Below, piece after piece: positions 55,299 to 64,000 of a DNA stretch of 64,000 nucleotides; the stretch's first letter is position 1, and each line of letters opens with the position of its first letter. The position numbers and the translations under genes were made by a program. Location of the stretch: assembly GCF_014202945.1 (NCBI RefSeq), contig NZ_JACHHW010000003.1, positions 395,853 to 459,852 on the forward strand, in the 5' to 3' direction. Source of the stretch: Zhongshania antarctica. Lineage in GTDB: Bacteria; Pseudomonadota; Gammaproteobacteria; Pseudomonadales; Spongiibacteraceae. The notes under the pieces were generated by a model. The model saw nothing but the letters and a program-made list of their open reading frames with translations, made no database searches and had not been told where the DNA came from.

Positions 55299-55655
55299 AT
55301 GCCCCGCGTAAAACGTGGTGTGACCGCACACCGTCGTCATAAAAAGATTCTGAAACAAGCCAAGGGTTACTATGGTGCCCGTTCACGTATTTACCGTGTT
55401 GCAAAACAAGCGGTAATTAAAGCGGGTCAATACGCTTACCGTGACCGTCGTGCCAAGAAACGTGTTTTCCGCGCTTTGTGGATCACGCGTATTAACGCTG
55501 GATCACGTGCTAATGGCCTGAGCTATAGCCGTTTGATCGCTGGTTTGAAGAAAGCAGATATCGCTTTAGACCGTCGCGTATTGGCCGATTTGGCCGTACA
55601 TGACAAAGAAGCCTTTGCTGTCATCGTAGAACGCGCGAAAACAGCCTTAGCTTAA
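55299..55655 (+). CDS. rplT: 50S ribosomal protein L20
   Basis: Basic protein of 118 residues ([20 protein letters not shown], then [20 protein letters not shown]), needed early in 50S assembly and, in relatives, a translational repressor of rpmI-rplT. GAGGAATATTCT precedes the ATG. It ends just before a strong terminator-like hairpin. Confidence 0.98.
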   Translation: MPRVKRGVTAHRRHKKILKQAKGYYGARSRIYRVAKQAVIKAGQYAYRDRRAKKRVFRALWITRINAGSRANGLSYSRLIAGLKKADIALDRRVLADLAVHDKEAFAVIVERAKTALA

Positions 55656-55700
55656 AAAGCGATAGGCCGTTGCGTAGCGGCCATATAGCTTTGTTTTACT

Positions 55701-55734
55701 ATAGGGAAAGGGCTTGTGCCCTTTCCCTATTTTG
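55701..55734 (+). terminator. Terminator/attenuator between rplT and pheS
   Basis: ATAGGGAAAGGGC and GCCCTTTCCCTAT form a perfect 13-bp stem with loop TTGT, followed by TTTTG. It matches the place of the E. coli pheST attenuator, but no Phe-rich leader peptide is found before it. Confidence 0.85.
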
Positions 55735-55782
55735 TTTCTGACACAGTAAATTTAGCCACGCTGCAATGCGGCGGGGCGTTAG

Positions 55783-56820
<1,038 letters not shown>

Positions 56821-56856
56821 TTCGGCCCCAGCGACAATATTCAAAACGGATAGCAT

Positions 56857-59223
56857 ATGAAATTTAGTGAACAGTGGTTGCGCGAGTGGGTTAACCCCAC
56901 CGTTGGCACCGACGAGTTAGCAGCGCAAATTACCATGGCCGGTCTAGAAGTGGACGCCATTGATCCAGTAGCCGGTGTGTTCTCTGGCGTTGTGGTGGCT
57001 GAGATTGTGGCAACCGCGCCGCACCCTGACGCCGAAAAATTACAGATTTGCCGCGTGAATGCCGGCAGCGAAGAAGTGCAGATAGTCTGCGGCGCTGCCA
57101 ACGCTCGACCCGGCATAAAAGTGCCGCTGGCGACCTTGGGCGCGGTATTGCCCGGTGATTTCAAAATCAAAAAAGCCAAGCTACGGGGCGTAGAGTCCTT
57201 CGGCATGCTCTGTGCTGAAGAGGAGCTGGGTTTGGCGGAGAAGTCCGATGGCCTGATGGAGTTGCCTCTAGACGCGCCCGTTGGCGAGGATATTCGCGTA
57301 TTTCTTGGCTTAGACGATTCGATTATCGAATTGGGTTTAACGCCAAACCGCGCTGATTGTTTGAGTGTGCGCGGTATCGCTCGGGAAGCGGCAGTGCTCA
57401 ATGACATGGCGTTCACTGATTTAGATGTCGCAGTCGTTGCAGCCGTCAACGACAGCAAATTACCCATTCGGGTTGAGGCGGGCGCAGATTGCCCACGCTA
57501 TGCGGGCCGTGTTATCCGCAATGTCGATGTGTCGAAACCCAGCCCACTGTGGCTGCAAGAAAAGCTTCGCCGCTGCGGTTTGCGCAGTATTGACGCGGTG
57601 GTCGATGTCACCAACTTTATTCTGGTGGAATTGGGCCAGCCCATGCACGCCTTTGACTTAGATAAGCTCAGTGGCGGCCTAGTAGTGCGGCACTCAAAGG
57701 CTGATGAGTCTTTGGAATTGCTCGACGGCCAAACGCTGACCCTGCGTGAAGGCAGCTTGTTGATTGCCGATGAACAGCAGCCCCTTGCACTGGCGGGTAT
57801 TATGGGTGGCGAAGCGTCTTCCGTGTGCTCTGCAACTCAGAATTTATTTTTAGAAGCGGCCTTCTTTACCCCTGATTTATTGGCGGGAAGAGCGCGGTCT
57901 TACGGCTTACATACCGATTCCTCGCATCGCTTTGAGCGCGGCGTCGACTTTGAGCTGCCTGCACGGGCCATAGAGCGCGCCACGGCGCTGATAGTTGCGA
58001 TATGTGGCGGTGAGCCAGGGCCGGTATCGGTTGTCGACTCAGCGCCCATGCCTGAGCGCAAGGCGATTCTGCTACGTGAAAGGCGCATTGCCAAAGTGCT
58101 GGGCATGGACATGGCTGCCAGCGACGTAGAATCTATTCTCGCGGGCTTAGGTTTGACGGTAACGCGTGTTGAGGGTGGCTGGGAAGTGATTGCGCCGAGC
58201 TGGCGTTTTGATATCAGCATTGAAGTCGATTTACTCGAAGAGCTGGCGCGTATATACGGCTATAACCGCCTACCGGTGCGGCCGATTCAAGACGCGCTGA
58301 CTATTCGCCCAGCGACGGAAAGCAAGCGCAGCCTGAGCGCGCTTCGCCAGCAATTGGTTGCCCGTGGCTACCAAGAGGCGGTGACTTACAGTTTTATTGA
58401 TCCCGCAATGCACAAGGCGATGGCGGAAGGCATAGAAGGCGTTGAGTTACTCAACCCGATCTCCGCCGATATGTCGGTCATGCGTACCAGCTTGTTACCC
58501 GGTTTGATAAAAACCGCCATGCACAATGCCAAACGCCAGCAGCCGCGTATTCGCATCTTTGAAGCAGGTCAGCGCTTTGTTAAGGGCGATGGCGGTTTGC
58601 AGCAAATTCCAACGCTAGCGGCACTCATTACTGGTCGGCGCACTGCTGAAAGCTGGAATGAAAGCGGCGAATTAGTCGATTTTTATGATCTTAAGGGTGA
58701 TCTGGAGAGCTTGCTGTCAGTTGCTGCAGGTGAAATCACTTTTGCTCCAGGCAGCTATGCGGCCTTGCACCCAGGCCAGTGCGCCGATGTGTTTTGCGAT
58801 AAAGTGCTAATTGGCCGTATTGGCGCTTTGCATCCCAGCTTGCAAGCCCAGTGGGATATGGTTAATCCGGTGTATTTGTTTGAAATTGATCAGAAGCCAG
58901 TATTGGCTCGCGACGTACCTAAATTCAGTGAATTGTCTAAATTCCCTGAGGTGCGACGTGATCTGGCCTTGATCGTTGCTCGCGAATTACCCGCAGCCGA
59001 CGTGTTGCAGGCAATTCGAGGCGCGGCAGGGGATTGCCTCAGTGACTTGAAGCTGTTTGACCTCTATCAAGGTAAAGGCATTGATCCTGAAAGAAAAAGT
59101 TTGGCTGTGGGCTTGACGTTCAGGCATTCATCACGCACTCTGAATGAGGAAGAGGTTAATCAATCTGTTGCGGCAGTTGTGCAAACCTTGCAGGAGGCAT
59201 TTGGCGCAAGTTTAAGGAACTAG
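56857..59223 (+). CDS. pheT: Phenylalanyl-tRNA synthetase beta subunit
   Basis: Large subunit of 788 residues with the EMAP-II-like tRNA-binding domain (about 40-150, [20 protein letters not shown]), B3/B4 editing region, B5 domain, and a C-terminal anticodon-binding domain ([23 protein letters not shown]). It checks and removes mischarged Tyr-tRNA-Phe. ihfA follows within one to four bases. Confidence 0.98.
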   Translation: MKFSEQWLREWVNPTVGTDELAAQITMAGLEVDAIDPVAGVFSGVVVAEIVATAPHPDAEKLQICRVNAGSEEVQIVCGAANARPGIKVPLATLGAVLPGDFKIKKAKLRGVESFGMLCAEEELGLAEKSDGLMELPLDAPVGEDIRVFLGLDDSIIELGLTPNRADCLSVRGIAREAAVLNDMAFTDLDVAVVAAVNDSKLPIRVEAGADCPRYAGRVIRNVDVSKPSPLWLQEKLRRCGLRSIDAVVDVTNFILVELGQPMHAFDLDKLSGGLVVRHSKADESLELLDGQTLTLREGSLLIADEQQPLALAGIMGGEASSVCSATQNLFLEAAFFTPDLLAGRARSYGLHTDSSHRFERGVDFELPARAIERATALIVAICGGEPGPVSVVDSAPMPERKAILLRERRIAKVLGMDMAASDVESILAGLGLTVTRVEGGWEVIAPSWRFDISIEVDLLEELARIYGYNRLPVRPIQDALTIRPATESKRSLSALRQQLVARGYQEAVTYSFIDPAMHKAMAEGIEGVELLNPISADMSVMRTSLLPGLIKTAMHNAKRQQPRIRIFEAGQRFVKGDGGLQQIPTLAALITGRRTAESWNESGELVDFYDLKGDLESLLSVAAGEITFAPGSYAALHPGQCADVFCDKVLIGRIGALHPSLQAQWDMVNPVYLFEIDQKPVLARDVPKFSELSKFPEVRRDLALIVARELPAADVLQAIRGAAGDCLSDLKLFDLYQGKGIDPERKSLAVGLTFRHSSRTLNEEEVNQSVAAVVQTLQEAFGASLRN

Positions 59224-59227
59224 TGTG

Positions 59228-59530
59228 ATGACGTCCCTCACTAAAGCAGAAATGGCCGAACGGTTATACGAAGAGCTAGGCTTTAATAAGCGTGAGGCGA
59301 AGGAGCTCGTGGAGTTGTTTTTTGAGCAGATTCGCCTCTGTTTGGAGAATAACGAGCAGGTGAAGATTTCCGGTTTCGGTAATTTTGACCTCCGTGACAA
59401 AAGTCAGCGCCCCGGGCGTAACCCCAAAACGGGAGAGGAGATTCCAATCTCTGCTCGTCGCGTGGTGACATTTAGGCCCGGCCAAAAATTAAAATCCAGG
59501 GTAGAGGACTATGCTGGAACCAAGTCATAA
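59228..59530 (+). CDS. ihfA: Integration host factor alpha subunit
   Basis: DNA-bending protein of about 100 residues: [32 protein letters not shown], then the arm [41 protein letters not shown] 59228 is preferred over the GTG at 59225. It is the partner of IhfB at 39.4 kb, and its position after pheT is conserved. Its 3' end overlaps the MerR gene by 20 bases. Confidence 0.97.
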   Translation: MTSLTKAEMAERLYEELGFNKREAKELVELFFEQIRLCLENNEQVKISGFGNFDLRDKSQRPGRNPKTGEEIPISARRVVTFRPGQKLKSRVEDYAGTKS

Positions 59531-59867
59531 CGACGAATTACCGCCCATACCGGGTAAACGCTATTTCACTATTGGTGAAGTCAGCGAGCTGTGCTGCGTA
59601 AAGCCTCATGTTCTTCGGTATTGGGAACAAGAATTTCCCCAGCTAACACCGGTAAAACGGCGCGGCAACCGCCGCTATTATCAGCATCAAGACGTGTTGA
59701 TGATTCGGCAGATTCGTAGCTTTTTATACGAAGAAGGCTACACCATTGGTGGCGCACGACAGCGCATGTCTGGTGAAGTTGCGAAAGAAGAATCCTCTCA
59801 AGCTCGGCAAGTTATTCGGCAAATGCTCGGTGAATTGGAAGAAGTCGCAAAACTTCTGAAAAGATAG
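59511..59867 (+). CDS. MerR-family transcriptional regulator
   Basis: DNA-binding protein of 118 residues with a winged helix [51 protein letters not shown], then a dimerisation helix. There is no C-terminal metal-binding Cys cluster, so it is not a metal sensor of the MerR/CueR type. This small regulator regularly sits between ihfA and tRNA-Pro in gammaproteobacteria; its target is not established. The start lies inside ihfA, so translation is coupled. Confidence 0.92.
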   Translation: MLEPSHNDELPPIPGKRYFTIGEVSELCCVKPHVLRYWEQEFPQLTPVKRRGNRRYYQHQDVLMIRQIRSFLYEEGYTIGGARQRMSGEVAKEESSQARQVIRQMLGELEEVAKLLKR

Positions 59868-59896
59868 TTCACTAAATCAATATGTTGGGGTATCAT
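59868..59896 (+). promoter_or_regulatory. Promoter of tRNA-Pro
   Basis: TTCACT (59868-59873) - 17 bases - TATCAT (59891-59896), then GCCACCCC, a GC-rich discriminator. It begins right after the MerR stop codon and 15 bases separate its -10 from the tRNA. Confidence 0.65.
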
Positions 59897-59910
59897 GCCA
59901 CCCCTCAAAT

Positions 59911-59987
59911 CGGGGCGTAGCGCAGTCTGGTAGCGCACCACACTGGGGGTGTGGGGGTCGCAGGTTCGAATCCTGCCGTTCCGACCA
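59911..59987 (+). tRNA. tRNA-Pro (anticodon GGG)
   Basis: Cloverleaf of 77 bases: acceptor CGGGGCG/CGTTCCG (two G-T pairs), D arm GCGCAGTCTGGTAGCGC, anticodon loop CTGGGGG (GGG), T arm GCAGGTTCGAATCCTGC, encoded CCA. Reads CCC/CCU codons. Confidence 0.96.
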
Positions 59988-59994
59988 ATTTAAT

Positions 59995-60026
59995 AAAAAA
60001 GGCCACTCAAGCGAGTGGCCTTTTTT
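59995..60026 (+). terminator. Intrinsic terminator after tRNA-Pro
   Basis: AAAAAAGGCCACTC / GAGTGGCCTTTTTT: 14 perfect pairs around an AAGC loop. Confidence 0.95.
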
Positions 60027-60335
60027 ATTGGCAGTCATGAAACCCTCCTTAAATAAGCGCAAAACCTCGCAGTAACATCGACGCTAAATCGTGTTTCATC
60101 GTCACGCAATATCTTGGTGCTACCTTAATAGGCTAGCTTGCCCAAACATTATTGCCGCTTTACCGAAAAGGTCTAGATTGCGTCGTAGTCGGTGCAATTT
60201 ATGCATACTTTATTTGTATGACGGCAAATGCTTTTAACATAGCCATCAGAATAATCTCATTAAGTGCTAAGTGAGTTTTCATCATTCCTTGGTTCTATTT
60301 TTTTGTTGTTAACGTTAATTGTTTCGGGAGCCGAT
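60027..60335. other. Intergenic region before the PhoD-like phosphatase
   Basis: 309 AT-rich bases without a convincing gene. It should hold the phosphatase promoter. I looked for a Pho box (two CTGTCAT-like repeats) and did not find a good match, so phosphate control is not supported. Confidence 0.5.
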
Positions 60336-61430
60336 ATGACGGTGTTTTTACGAAAGTTTATTCTTCTGGTTGTGGTGCTTGCCGCTCCGTCTCAGGTGTT
60401 GGCTTACTCACTGACAAATACTCTTAAACAAGGCAGCATTGCCTTTGGCTCCTGTCTTCAACAATGGCAACCCCAGCCTGTTTGGCAGTCAGTGATTGCC
60501 CTTAAGCCGCAAGCTTTTGTGTTTCTTGGTGACAATGTGTATAGCGATGTTGGCGCTTATCTTAATGAGCCGCTACCAGACCGTATCAATCAAGCTTATA
60601 AGGACTTAGCTAAGGTCGAGGAGCTGCGCCGGTTTGGTATAGAAAAGAACATTGATGTGTTCGCAACATGGGATGACCATGATTACGGGCTTAACGATGG
60701 CGGCGCTGAATTTACTTATCAAACAGAGTCTCGGGCGTATTTTGCCGATTTCTTTGGCATGGAGCTAGATGGCATTGGCGATTTGGATCAGCGCGGTGTT
60801 TACCACTCTCGGTATCGTGATATTGGTGGGCTTAGCGTTCAATTTTTAATGCTCGATACCCGCAGTTACCGTAGTCCTTTGAAGAAAGGCGATCTGGAAT
60901 CCGCTTGTAGCCCGACCGGAATCATATCGAACACTGATGACGGCTCTACGATTTTAGGTGACGAGCAATGGCGGTGGTTGGCTGGCCAGTTCAAAAAGCC
61001 TGCAGATCTGCGCATTATAGCCAGTAGTATTCAGGTCTTGCCTACTGAGCATTGTTTTGAGAAATGGGCTAATTTTCCCAATGAGCGGCAGCGGCTTTTC
61101 GATCTGATAAAAGGCAGTGCGGTTAGCGGTGTGGTGATCATCAGTGGCGACCGACATTTGGCGGAAATATCAAAATTAGAGGGCGCGCTGGGCTACCCGC
61201 TCTATGAAATTACTGCCAGTGGTTTGAATTCTGCTCTTGGGGCCAATAGCCCGGCGGCCAAAGAGCCTAATGCGTTGCGCACCTCAGCGAAAAATGTGTT
61301 GAGTGATAATTTTGGTAGCATCCAAATAGAGCGCGATGGTGACGATGCGGTTTTACAATTTCAAATTCACAATGTGCAGGGCGAGGTGGTGGAGGAGGTC
61401 GAGTTATTATTGAGCGCTCTTAAGTCTTGA
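60336..61430 (+). CDS. PhoD-like metallophosphatase (alkaline phosphatase D family)
   Basis: Exported phosphodiesterase/phosphatase of 364 residues. Signal peptide MTVFLRKFILLVVVLAAPSQ (cleavage after LAY or VLA), then FGSCLQQW, FLGDNVYSD (metal-binding Asp/Asn), TWDDHDYGLNDGG and ISGDRHLAE, the PhoD-like metal-binding motifs. ATG 60336 has GGGAG before it; an earlier ATG-like frame start at 60264 is not needed. Bacterial members hydrolyse phosphodiesters such as teichoic acids or phospholipids; the substrate here is unknown. Confidence 0.9.
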   Translation: MTVFLRKFILLVVVLAAPSQVLAYSLTNTLKQGSIAFGSCLQQWQPQPVWQSVIALKPQAFVFLGDNVYSDVGAYLNEPLPDRINQAYKDLAKVEELRRFGIEKNIDVFATWDDHDYGLNDGGAEFTYQTESRAYFADFFGMELDGIGDLDQRGVYHSRYRDIGGLSVQFLMLDTRSYRSPLKKGDLESACSPTGIISNTDDGSTILGDEQWRWLAGQFKKPADLRIIASSIQVLPTEHCFEKWANFPNERQRLFDLIKGSAVSGVVIISGDRHLAEISKLEGALGYPLYEITASGLNSALGANSPAAKEPNALRTSAKNVLSDNFGSIQIERDGDDAVLQFQIHNVQGEVVEEVELLLSALKS

Positions 61431-61469
61431 ACTTAATGTTAGTCGTTTTCGCAATTGAATTAATGACAT

Positions 61470-61498
61470 CGACTAAGGCAGTGCAACTGCCTTAGTCG
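61470..61498. terminator. Hairpin between convergent phosphatase and ketoacyl-synthase genes
   Basis: CGACTAAGGCAGT and ACTGCCTTAGTCG pair perfectly over 13 bp around GCA, between two genes that end face to face. Neither side has a good T run, so it is a probable bidirectional terminator of moderate strength. Confidence 0.6.
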
Positions 61499-61512
61499 GG
61501 CGGTAAAGGGGC

Positions 61513-62637
61513 TTAACGTTTACGAAGAATTAAGCTACCAATAGAGTAACCGGCGCCAAAGGAGCAAATCACGCCAATATCACCCGCGGTTAAATCTTCG
61601 TGATGCTTGGCAAACGCAATAATAGACCCTGCCGAGGCGGTATTCGCATATTCATCAAGGACAATCGGCGCTTCTTCAAGTGTGGCGTCGCGGCCGAGTA
61701 AGCGCCTGCTGATCAGTAGGTTCATGTTGATATTGGCTTGGTGCAGCCACCAACGTTTCAACTCCGAAACCTGAATGCCGTGACTCTGCAAATGGCTTTC
61801 AATGTGTTCAGCGGCCATGGGGCAAACTTCTTTAAACACTTTGCGGCCGTTTTGATGAAACAGCTTGTCCGCTGAATAAGGGTCTTCATCTGTCGTGCGG
61901 GTAACATAGCCGAAGTTAGAGCGAATATTATTTGAGTATGACGTGACACTTTTGGTCCCGAGCACGTCAAAGGCGTGCGCAGACTGACAAGTTGCACTGC
62001 TTTCTACTACGACAGCGGTCGCTACATCGCCAAAGATAAAGTGGGAGTCCCTGTCCATATAGTTGACTTGGGGAGAGGTGAGTTCAGGGTTGATTACCAG
62101 AACACCTTTAGAGCTGCCTGCTTTTATTGCATCAGCGGCGCGTTCTAAGCCAAAGGTCGCCGCCGAGCAAGCGACTAGCATATCGAATCCAAAGCCTTGG
62201 ATGCCTAAGGCCGCTTGCACTTCAATCGCGATAGCGGGGTAGGAACGCTGTGTATAGGCGCAAGACACTATAACCATGTCAATGTCGGCGGCGGTTTTAT
62301 TTGCGGCCTTCAGTGCTGCTGTAGCTGCAGCGATGGCCATTTCTGCTTGGTGGGAGACTTGCTCGTCACTGCGTGCCTCAAGTATCGGGCGCATGCGTGA
62401 TATATCTAAAGTCCCTTCTTTTGAATATATGTAGCGACTTTTAATACCAGACACTTTTTCAATAAAGTCGGCGCTAGAAAGCGGCTTTGCTTCTAGATCT
62501 CCTGATTCAATAGCGGTCTGATTTTCCAGATTGAAGTGTTCCGCCCAGGCGTTGTAACTGCTTACGAGCTCCTCATTGCTAATGCTATGTGTTGGAGTCC
62601 ATAGGCCGACCCCGCTAATGACAACAGAGGAGCTCAT
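61513..62637 (-). CDS. Beta-ketoacyl-ACP synthase III-like condensing enzyme
   Basis: FabH-like thiolase-fold enzyme of about 374 residues, longer than housekeeping FabH (about 317). The catalytic triad is Cys160 (numbered from ATG 62646) in LVACSAATFG, His in WWLHQANINM, and Asn in DEYANTASAG. Long FabH paralogues such as the Pseudomonas PA3286 type accept medium-chain acyl-CoA and shunt them into fatty-acid synthesis; that is a family-based suggestion. AAGG on the minus strand sits nine bases before ATG 62637 and touches ATG 62646, so the former is preferred. Confidence 0.9.
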   Translation of the reverse strand: MSSSVVISGVGLWTPTHSISNEELVSSYNAWAEHFNLENQTAIESGDLEAKPLSSADFIEKVSGIKSRYIYSKEGTLDISRMRPILEARSDEQVSHQAEMAIAAATAALKAANKTAADIDMVIVSCAYTQRSYPAIAIEVQAALGIQGFGFDMLVACSAATFGLERAADAIKAGSSKGVLVINPELTSPQVNYMDRDSHFIFGDVATAVVVESSATCQSAHAFDVLGTKSVTSYSNNIRSNFGYVTRTTDEDPYSADKLFHQNGRKVFKEVCPMAAEHIESHLQSHGIQVSELKRWWLHQANINMNLLISRRLLGRDATLEEAPIVLDEYANTASAGSIIAFAKHHEDLTAGDIGVICSFGAGYSIGSLILRKR

Positions 62638-62944
62638 TTGATTCATCCTTATATTTTCCGTTTAAAGTATAGGGGAAAGTGTGACCGACATAGCCCATAC
62701 AGTCTATATATTGAAATGACAAAAGCGAAATGACATTTAAAATACCTATAGCATGCTAGGGGGCTGTCTTCAAATTGACGCATTTTACTCTTTACAGCTG
62801 AGTGAGTGCATAATCAATATGGCGCATTACCAGCGCTTGCGCGGCTGCGCTCTAGGGCTGGTGCCGTAGGGTTTGAGCCCGCCGTGGACGGTGTGGCGCG
62901 CCATTTGGCTAGTTTTGCGGTGGGTGAATATTCGCTGTGGGGGT
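62638..62944. other. Intergenic region between ketoacyl synthase and tyrosine phosphatase genes
   Basis: Contains the ketoacyl-synthase promoter region (AT-rich 62645-62790) and a more GC-rich part (about 62820-62940) with an open frame but no family resemblance. The frame runs into the antisense of the phosphatase gene, so I treat it as non-coding. No terminator is apparent. Confidence 0.45.
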
Positions 62945-63730
62945 CTATTCTACATATTGCCGCTTTAAACGTTCACGTAGCTCGGCGCTTAAGCCAATTG
63001 CTTGCTCTAAGTATTCATCTATTGAATCGTAGTTTTCATCAATGGCGGCGAACGCGGCCTCGAGAAATTCGGGCCGCGTGGAGGTAAGCGTTGCGAAAAG
63101 GTCTGGGTCTACATTGGGCTTGTCAGCGGCGTATTTGTTGGAGAGGTACTCAAGTTCACCTGCTGGGGGGTAGTATTGACTCGTGAGAAGATAGTCTTCC
63201 ATAACGACATCACGGGGAACATCTAAGGCAGACAGAATGAGTGCGGCAGCAAACCCCGTGCGGTCTTTGCCTGCGGAGCAGTGAAACATAAAGGCGCCGT
63301 CATCGATGTTGAGTAGTAGCTCAAACATTTTGCGATAGATTTGGCAGTGATTTAGCGCTAGCTCTCGATTTATCTGTATCATCCATGTCGCCATTTCACT
63401 GGCGCGAATGTTACTGATTTCGATAATGTCGTGCTGGTTGCCAGGGCTGATGCTGAGATTGTGGATTACTGCTGCTGACTGTGCGCTGAGCTTGGTCATG
63501 TCCAGCTGGTATTCATGGGCATTGCGAAAGTCGCAGATAACTTTGATTTCAAAGTCATTTAATAAGCGTTGATCGAGGTCGCTTAAGTTTGAGAGTCGGC
63601 CTCCCCGAAACAGCTTTCGCCAGCGTGTTGTTCTGCCATCACGGGTTCGGTAGCCACCTAGGTCGCGTACGTTGGGAGCGCCTTCTAGTGACAGCCTACG
63701 GGTATTGACGTCTGGTGAGGGGGCGGGCAT
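62945..63730 (-). CDS. Tyrosine-protein phosphatase family protein (Y_phosphatase3)
   Basis: Protein of 261 residues with the N-terminal signature APNVRDLGGYRTRDGR, FRGGRLSNLSDLD, and the P-loop HCSAGKDRTG (Cys151, Arg157) of CX5R phosphatases, followed by the long C-terminal helix. Related proteins dephosphorylate phosphotyrosine or phosphoinositides (for example LipA and MptpB); substrate here is unknown. No signal peptide is seen. Its ATG is at 63730. Confidence 0.9.
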   Translation of the reverse strand: MPAPSPDVNTRRLSLEGAPNVRDLGGYRTRDGRTTRWRKLFRGGRLSNLSDLDQRLLNDFEIKVICDFRNAHEYQLDMTKLSAQSAAVIHNLSISPGNQHDIIEISNIRASEMATWMIQINRELALNHCQIYRKMFELLLNIDDGAFMFHCSAGKDRTGFAAALILSALDVPRDVVMEDYLLTSQYYPPAGELEYLSNKYAADKPNVDPDLFATLTSTRPEFLEAAFAAIDENYDSIDEYLEQAIGLSAELRERLKRQYVE

Positions 63731-63834
63731 AGCTTTCTGACCTCTTGTGGGAACGGTTAATATTAGTCTGATATTTGGGTTGATTGCCAGCGTGTGGCCA
63801 TAGCGGGCTAAGTCGCAGCAAAGAGTGAACCGCT

Positions 63835-63912
63835 AGCAGTGTATTATTGGCACTAGACATTTTCATGGTGACCTTTTATTCTGCCTGTCATTATAAATTC
63901 CAATACACTGCT
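63835..63912. repeat. Inverted repeat near window end
   Basis: AGCAGTGTATT (63835-63845) and AATACACTGCT (63902-63912), exact complements 56 bases apart, in a region without any gene. It could be a structured element or chance; the window ends before the next gene can be seen. Confidence 0.35.
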
Positions 63913-64000
63913 GTCCCGTTAACTTTCATATGAGCTTTAACTGATTGATATCGGGTAGCCTGTCATTAGATGGGTCTCCCCTTAAGAGAGCCATCAGGTC

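Noticed and set aside
59877..60062. Minus-strand open frame of 61 codons across tRNA-Pro
   Set aside because: The peptide contains the antisense-tRNA artefact string SERQDSNLRPPHPQ, often seen in false annotations.
60027..60335. Pho box before the PhoD-like phosphatase
   Set aside because: No pair of CTGTCAT-like heptamers at 11-base spacing was found.
62806..63087. Plus-strand frame of 93 codons in and beyond the gap before the tyrosine phosphatase gene
   Set aside because: Its second half is antisense to the phosphatase gene and the first half resembles nothing; no ribosome binding site.

Overview
The window is chromosomal DNA of a Gram-negative gammaproteobacterium, most likely a marine member of the Cellvibrionales (Spongiibacter/Zhongshania-like). 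This placement is an inference from gene order and gene content, not from a database search. The supporting signs are: the Pseudomonas-type run gyrA-serC-pheA-hisC-tyrA-aroA-cmk-rpsA-ihfB; the mupP-ubiG-yciK block; the LexA-type imuA-imuB-dnaE2 cassette; the thrS-infC-rpmI-rplT-pheS-pheT-ihfA-merR-tRNA-Pro block; a TonB-dependent receptor of the 'EEVIVTAQ' class; and several fatty-acid oxidation genes. Nearly all of the sequence is coding. There is no rRNA, CRISPR array, transposase or recognisable prophage.

Region by region. 1-3.8 kb: the C-terminal three quarters of an RND efflux pump, nucleoside phosphorylase ppnP, and a secreted OmpA-domain/cupredoxin fusion, closed by strong terminators. 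4-8.1 kb: a divergent three-gene cluster with a RimK-like ATP-grasp ligase (RLAN domain) on one side and, on the other, a GNAT-papain-like C39 fusion overlapping a QEGLA/HExxxH zinc peptidase. This is a peptide-ligase/peptidase/acetyltransferase set with no established substrate and is the best candidate here for an uncharacterised system. 8.1-15.1 kb: a DUF3080 lipoprotein, an epoxide hydrolase, and a four-gene beta-oxidation operon (acyl-CoA dehydrogenase, MaoC hydratase, SDR dehydrogenase, thiolase). 15.1-22.3 kb: the imuA-imuB-dnaE2 mutasome, an SOS box, and a divergent DnaQ-like/GIY-YIG fusion protein. 22.4-28.1 kb: an aminotransferase, an HDOD protein, and the minus-strand run mtaD-like - ubiG - mupP - yciK.

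28.4-44.8 kb: gyrA, then aromatic amino-acid, serine and histidine biosynthesis genes, cmk, rpsA, ihfB, lapA/lapB (LPS assembly control), pyrF, a DHH phosphoesterase and an SLC13/RCK transporter. 44.8-49 kb: a small secreted orphan, a TonB-dependent receptor, a DedA protein and tRNA-Asn. 49-52.3 kb: uvrB, tRNA-Val, a 385-base non-coding stretch full of hairpins, and a DUF2780 protein. 52.5-60 kb: the translation block thrS to tRNA-Pro, in which infC begins at an AUU codon. 60.3-63.7 kb: a PhoD-type phosphatase, a FabH-like ketoacyl synthase and a tyrosine phosphatase. The last 270 bases hold no gene that I can see.

How the parts fit together: most of the window is housekeeping (replication, repair, translation, amino-acid, pyrimidine and ubiquinone synthesis). 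The accessory parts are the ATP-grasp/peptidase cluster, the beta-oxidation operon with its neighbouring epoxide hydrolase, and the SOS-controlled mutagenesis genes.
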